Below the pieces are notes generated by a model. The model did not search any database. It was not told where the DNA came from and was given only the letters and a program-made list of their open reading frames with translations. This document shows positions 60,782-64,000 of a DNA stretch of 64,000 nucleotides, piece by piece. Position 1 is the stretch's first letter; the number at the start of each line of letters is the position of its first letter. The stretch covers positions 219,931,982 through 219,995,981 of the forward strand of contig CP136063.1 of assembly GCA_032622095.1 (NCBI GenBank). The letters are read 5' to 3'. The DNA comes from Siphonodentalium dalli (taxonomy: Eukaryota; Mollusca; Scaphopoda; Gadilida; Siphonodentaliidae). A program made the position numbers and the translations under genes.

Positions 60782-61033
60782 GTAACCCTCCCAGATGGGA
60801 GATGCGCTAGTGCAGCATTAAAGATCCTGTGCCAATGCATTCTCATATATATGCGAGTCTCCCACAGGGAGCATCGCATAAATAAGAGAATGCACTGGCT
60901 TACAAGGTGAAGGTAAATATTGTTAGACAAATGCATTCTCTTATACATGCGAGGCTCCCTGGCATATATAAGAGAATGCATTGGCACAGGGTTTCTTCAA
61001 AATTTCAGAATGCTCCAGTCATAGAATCGTTAA
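60782..61033. repeat. PB2 dual-hairpin MITE
   Basis: AACCCTCCCAGATGGGAGAT at the left, GCTCCAGTCATAGAATCGTTAA at the right, with two hairpins, the second shortened. Ends 10 bp before the exon 12 border repeat. Confidence 0.8.
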
Positions 61034-61042
61034 CCCTTCCTG

Positions 61043-61207
61043 CTTGAGTATCAAGCCCAGTCACCTAATGGTCGCTTGTTGTCTTATTCTAGACGTGCTT
61101 GAGTATCAAACCCCGTCACCTGATGACCACTTGTTTTCTTATTGTAGATGTGCTTGAGTATCAAGCCCAGTCACCTGATGAAGAAGCCCTGGTGTCTGCC
61201 GCCAGAA
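61043..61207 (+). repeat. 55-bp tandem triplication of exon 12 acceptor border
   Basis: CTTGAGTATCAA(G/A)CCC(A/C)GTCACCT(A/G)ATG occurs at 61043, 61098 and 61153, exactly 55 bp apart. The third copy is the exon. Copy 2 has its own acceptor (GTCTTATTCTAG). Splicing there would add 55 bp and reach a TGA. Confidence 0.95.
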
Positions 61208-61227
61208 ACTTCGGTTTTGTGTTCAAG
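61148..61227 (+). CDS. ATP8B: P4-ATPase exon 12: N domain, SPDE motif
   Basis: 80 bp, acceptor gttttcttattgtag, donor GTAAGT. Completes a split codon, then reads VLEYQAQSPDEEALVSAARN, FGFVFK, phase 0 at the end. Y.A.SPDE.ALV.AARNFGFVF is diagnostic of the P4 nucleotide-binding domain. The usual G after SPDE (SPDEGAL) is E here. Upstream acceptor copies are out of frame. Confidence 0.98.
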
Positions 61228-62190
61228 GTAAGTAAAATATTGGAAAGAGTTTTCACCACATTAAATTTAATATAGTTAAGAGGTTTCACCACTTTAAATT
61301 TGTCAGGCTACTGATCGTCATGTATTTTTTTTTTTTCAGATTTAAATAGATTTCTAATAAAATATATTCTTTGTCTCAAAGGCCCACTTAATATTTGAAC
61401 CCCCAGATCATTTTATATAAAATATATGCCATATTATATAACATTTGAAAGAGGAAGCTCCAAAAAATTGTATTATCAACTTATTTGTTGTAATAAACTG
61501 TGAACATGTTGTTTTTGTTTAGATACCGAATTGTGTTTTCTGCTCTCAAGTTTCATTATTTCCAATGGAAGTGGAATAACTCTATATCTTAAGATATAGA
61601 GTTATTCCCATTCTATTGAAAATACATTTTTAGTTTGAATTCTATTGCATTCTGGGAGCCATAACGGGGGAAATCTTTCTATGATTTCAGCTTTTTTCTA
61701 TTACTCTTCGGGCTTCTTCTGAGACACAAAGGTTTCAAATGGTGATGAATTATAGTATTTTAATCATATTTTATAGCATAGAATGCTATTAATACCGTAT
61801 ATCAAGGTGGCATAAAAAAATAATCAGCGACTCTAAAATAAAATGGCCTTAAAAATTTATTGCTCTCTATAACTGTAAAAATGGTGACCTGTCAGTGTTA
61901 ATGCTGGTCCTAAAAAATATTTTGGTCAATTCGAATTTTTTTTTTTGGCCAAATTAAATCCTCATTTTGTGGGCTCACATTAATGACTAAAATATTTGTT
62001 TTAAATCTAACGTTCTATATTACTATAATAACATAAATCTGCTTAACCAAGTGAAATCACTCGCCGACATCATGTTCGCCCAATAATGAGCTGTGTTAGT
62101 TGTCACCACTATTTTCGGCCAGATAAAAACTGTTGCTTATTATAGTGAGGTGATAACTGTTCATATCGATTGTTGGATTAAAACCTTTAC
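61228..62190. other. Intron segment with one perfect palindrome
   Basis: GGAATAACTCTATATCTT and its exact inverse form a 36-bp palindrome at 61573-61608. The rest is unstructured and AT-rich. Confidence 0.7.
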
Positions 62191-62214
62191 GATGTTAAGC
62201 CCGGTTGTTGTTAT

Positions 62215-63335
62215 AATGCTGTGCAATAACATTCACCACATTCACATGATGTGCGATAACATTCACCATATTCACATGATGTGCGATAACATTCACACGC
62301 TGTGCAATAACATTCACCATATTCACATGATGTGCGATAACATTCACCATATTCACATGATGTGCGATAACATTCACACGCTGTGCAATAACATTCACCA
62401 TATTCACATGATGTGCGATAACATTCACCATATTCACATGATGTGCGATAACATTCACACGCTGTGCAATAACATTCACCATATTCACATGATGTGCGAT
62501 AACATTCACCATATTCACATGATGTGCGATAACATTCACACGCTGTGCAATAACATTCACCATATTCACATGATGTGCGATAACATTCACACGCTGTGCA
62601 ATAACATTCACCACATTCACATGATGTGCGATAACATTCACACGCTGTGCAATAACATTCACCACATTCACATGATGTGCGATAACATTCACACGCTGTG
62701 CAATAACATTCACCACATTCACATGATGTGCGATAACATTCACCATGTGCTATGCGATAATATTCACCACATTCACATGCTGTGTGATAACATTCACCAT
62801 ATTCACATGCTATGCGATAACATTCACCATATTCACATGCTGTGCGATAACATTCACCACATGCTATGCGATAACATTCACCACATGCTATGCGATAACA
62901 TTCACCACATTCACCACATGCTATGCGATAACATTCACCACATTCACACGCTGTGTGATAACATTCACCACATCCACATGATGTGTGATAACATTCACCA
63001 TATTCACATGCTGTGCAATAACATTCACCATATTCACATGCTGTGCGATAACATTCACCATATTCACATGCTGTGTGATAACATCACCATATTCACATGC
63101 TGTGTGATAACATTCACCATGTGCTGTGCGATAACTTTCATCACATTCACACACTGTGTAATAACATTCACCATATTCACATGCTGTGCGATAACATTCA
63201 CCATATTCTCAGGCTGTGCGATAACATTCACCACATGCTGAGCATTAACATTCACCACATTCACATGATGTGCGATAACATTCACCATATACACACGCTG
63301 TGCAATAATGTTCACCACATTTAGATGCTGTGCGT
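62215..63335. repeat. 30/21-bp minisatellite upstream of exon 13
   Basis: Mixed units of 30 bp (ATTCACCATATTCACATGAT, GTGCGATAAC) and 21 bp (ATTCACACGCTGTGCAATAAC), arranged 30-30-21 at first, then more irregular with 15-bp pieces. Because the units are multiples of three, both strands hold long open frames (382 codons on +, 183 on -) that encode only repeats such as CDNIHHIHMM. No splice sites tie it to the gene. It ends about 40 bp before exon 13. Confidence 0.95.
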
Positions 63336-63376
63336 TCTGGCTATTTATTGGAGTTTTTTTCTTCTCTATTTTCCAG

Positions 63377-63598
63377 TCAAGAACTCCGACAACCATTACC
63401 ATAGAAGTTAATGGGCGGACAGATGTTTATGATTTGTTGTGTATTCTTGATTTTGATAATGTTCGAAAGCGTATGTCTGTGATAGTCAGGAAAGATGGGA
63501 AGATTCAGCTGCTGTGTAAGGGAGCTGACTCTGTCGTGTATGAGCGACTCAACGACAGCTCTGCTGATCTGAAGGAGCTCACCACTCATCATCTAAAT
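63377..63598 (+). CDS. ATP8B: P4-ATPase exon 13: N domain with KGAD motif
   Basis: 222 bp, phase 0, acceptor ctctattttccag, donor GTAAGT. Reads SRTPTTITIEVNGRTDVYDL, LCILDFDNVRKRMSVIVRKD, GKIQLLCKGADSVVYERLND, SSADLKELTTHHLN. RKRMSVIVR and CKGAD line the ATP-binding pocket of P-type ATPases. It is the last exon visible. The hinge, GDGxNDV motif and M5-M10 must lie beyond 64000. Confidence 0.98.
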
Positions 63599-63609
63599 GT
63601 AAGTAGATT

Positions 63610-64000
63610 CAAGCCTACAAATAGTGTGTGTGTGTCATTTGTAAAATGAGGTTCCCAGAGGGTGAATTTAGTGACGCTACCCCACACAGCGGGCTAGCAT
63701 CACTAACTTCACCCTCTGGTGACCTCATTCTGCTCAGGCCTCATCCTCTCAAATTAACATTGTTTTATTTACTTTTTCCCTTCTGTTTAGTTTCCATACC
63801 CCCATAATTTGCAGATGATAAAATGCATAATCGAGGTGTCTGATGGGTGAACATCACCAACTTCAACTGGGTGGGGAACTTCAATCTGATCCTAGATTTC
63901 CCATAGCAGTTGAGGTCTCGATAGAATGAGGTTCCCAGAGGGTGAATTTGGTGATGTTAGCCCTGCCATGTGGCATTGGGGGAATGGTATCCCTATGGCC
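63610..64000. repeat. FB5 fold-back element, cut by window end
   Basis: CAAGCCTACAAATAGTGTGT starts 12 bp after the exon 13 donor. The left hairpin, the TTTAGTTTCCATACCCCCAT linker and the start of the right hairpin are present. Confidence 0.82.

Larger units (their letters stand above)
15618..63598 (+). other. ATP8B: ATP8B-class P4-ATPase (phospholipid flippase) gene, 5' and 3' partial
   Basis: Summary entry for the gene whose exons are listed separately. Joined exons give one open frame of about 579 residues with the P4-ATPase signature order: N-terminal tail, M1, M2 (two alternative exons), actuator domain with DGET, M3, M4 with PISL, phosphorylation loop DKTGT, then SPDE and KGAD of the nucleotide-binding domain. 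Such proteins flip phospholipids to the cytosolic leaflet and usually need a CDC50/TMEM30 partner. Wording of the motifs ([27 protein letters not shown]) is closest to vertebrate ATP8B1/2/4 as I know them. The start codon and the second half of the protein lie outside the window. Class assignment is strong; the exact orthologue cannot be settled here. Confidence 0.95.

Noticed and set aside
61092-61147. Upstream acceptor of exon 12 (TTATTCTAG) as a true start
   Set aside because: The added 55 bp reads into a TGA before the known exon sequence.
62093-63241. 382-codon ORF, Cys/His-rich (CDNIHHIHMM repeats)
   Set aside because: It is a minisatellite whose units are multiples of three. The opposite strand is open too, there is no non-repeat domain, and it lies in an intron of a well-supported gene.

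Overview
This is a eukaryotic, intron-rich window that almost certainly holds one gene on the + strand: a P4-ATPase (phospholipid flippase) of the ATP8B class. It is cut off at both ends. Fourteen well-supported exon segments plus one candidate microexon lie between 15618 and 63598. Each has AG/GT borders, and joined they keep one open frame of about 579 residues. They run from the N-terminal cytosolic tail through M1, M2, the actuator domain (DGET), M3-M4 (PISL), the phosphorylation site (DKTGT) and much of the nucleotide-binding domain (SPDE, KGAD). The start codon, the rest of the N and P domains and M5-M10 are outside the window. None of the long ORFs inside the repeats is a credible gene. 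AT-rich introns, a 15 kb satellite and dense families of short palindromic transposons suggest an invertebrate animal. Repeats with (TCCG/TCTG)n blocks and recurrent 'GAGTTATGGCCCTTT' blocks remind me of marine invertebrates (mollusc- or brachiopod-like), but I cannot fix the phylum.

Layout. 1-15350: one uninterrupted satellite of 44/50-bp units, inferred to be intronic because exon 1 at 15618 opens with a splice acceptor. 15618-17052: exons 1-2. 17053-25483: intron full of nested TTAA-flanked palindromic elements. 25484-25582 and 28270-28368: two homologous 99-bp exons, both encoding M2 and both phase 0, so very likely mutually exclusive. 28369-38067: long intron with palindromic elements and a 156-bp tandem array. 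38068-42983: actuator-domain exons. 47304-49055: M3/M4 and phosphorylation-site exons. 52083-63598: nucleotide-binding-domain exons, with 48-bp, 35-bp and 30/21-bp tandem arrays in the introns.

Two things stand out. First, the M2 exon pair would swap the whole M2 helix and the second residue of the flippase entry-gate pair. Second, four splice junctions (exons 1, 7, 11 and 12) carry tandem duplications of about 53-56 bp that straddle the exon-intron border. Two of these later received transposon insertions. The satellite next to exon 1 also has partial resemblance to the duplicated border of exon 1.

The introns carry several families of fold-back elements. I name them here by terminus: PB1 (TTAACCCTTTACCCAACA), PB2 (TTAACCCTTTCATGATGGGA), PB3 (TTAACCCTTTCAGTGCCAAG), PB4 (TTAAAGGTACTCAATC), TA1 (TA-CAGTAATGCCCTAAATAA, pogo/Tc1-like), FB5 (CAAGCCTTGAAATAGTGTG), plus hAT-like elements with 8-bp target duplications. 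Several are nested, and some come with empty sites inside the same window.
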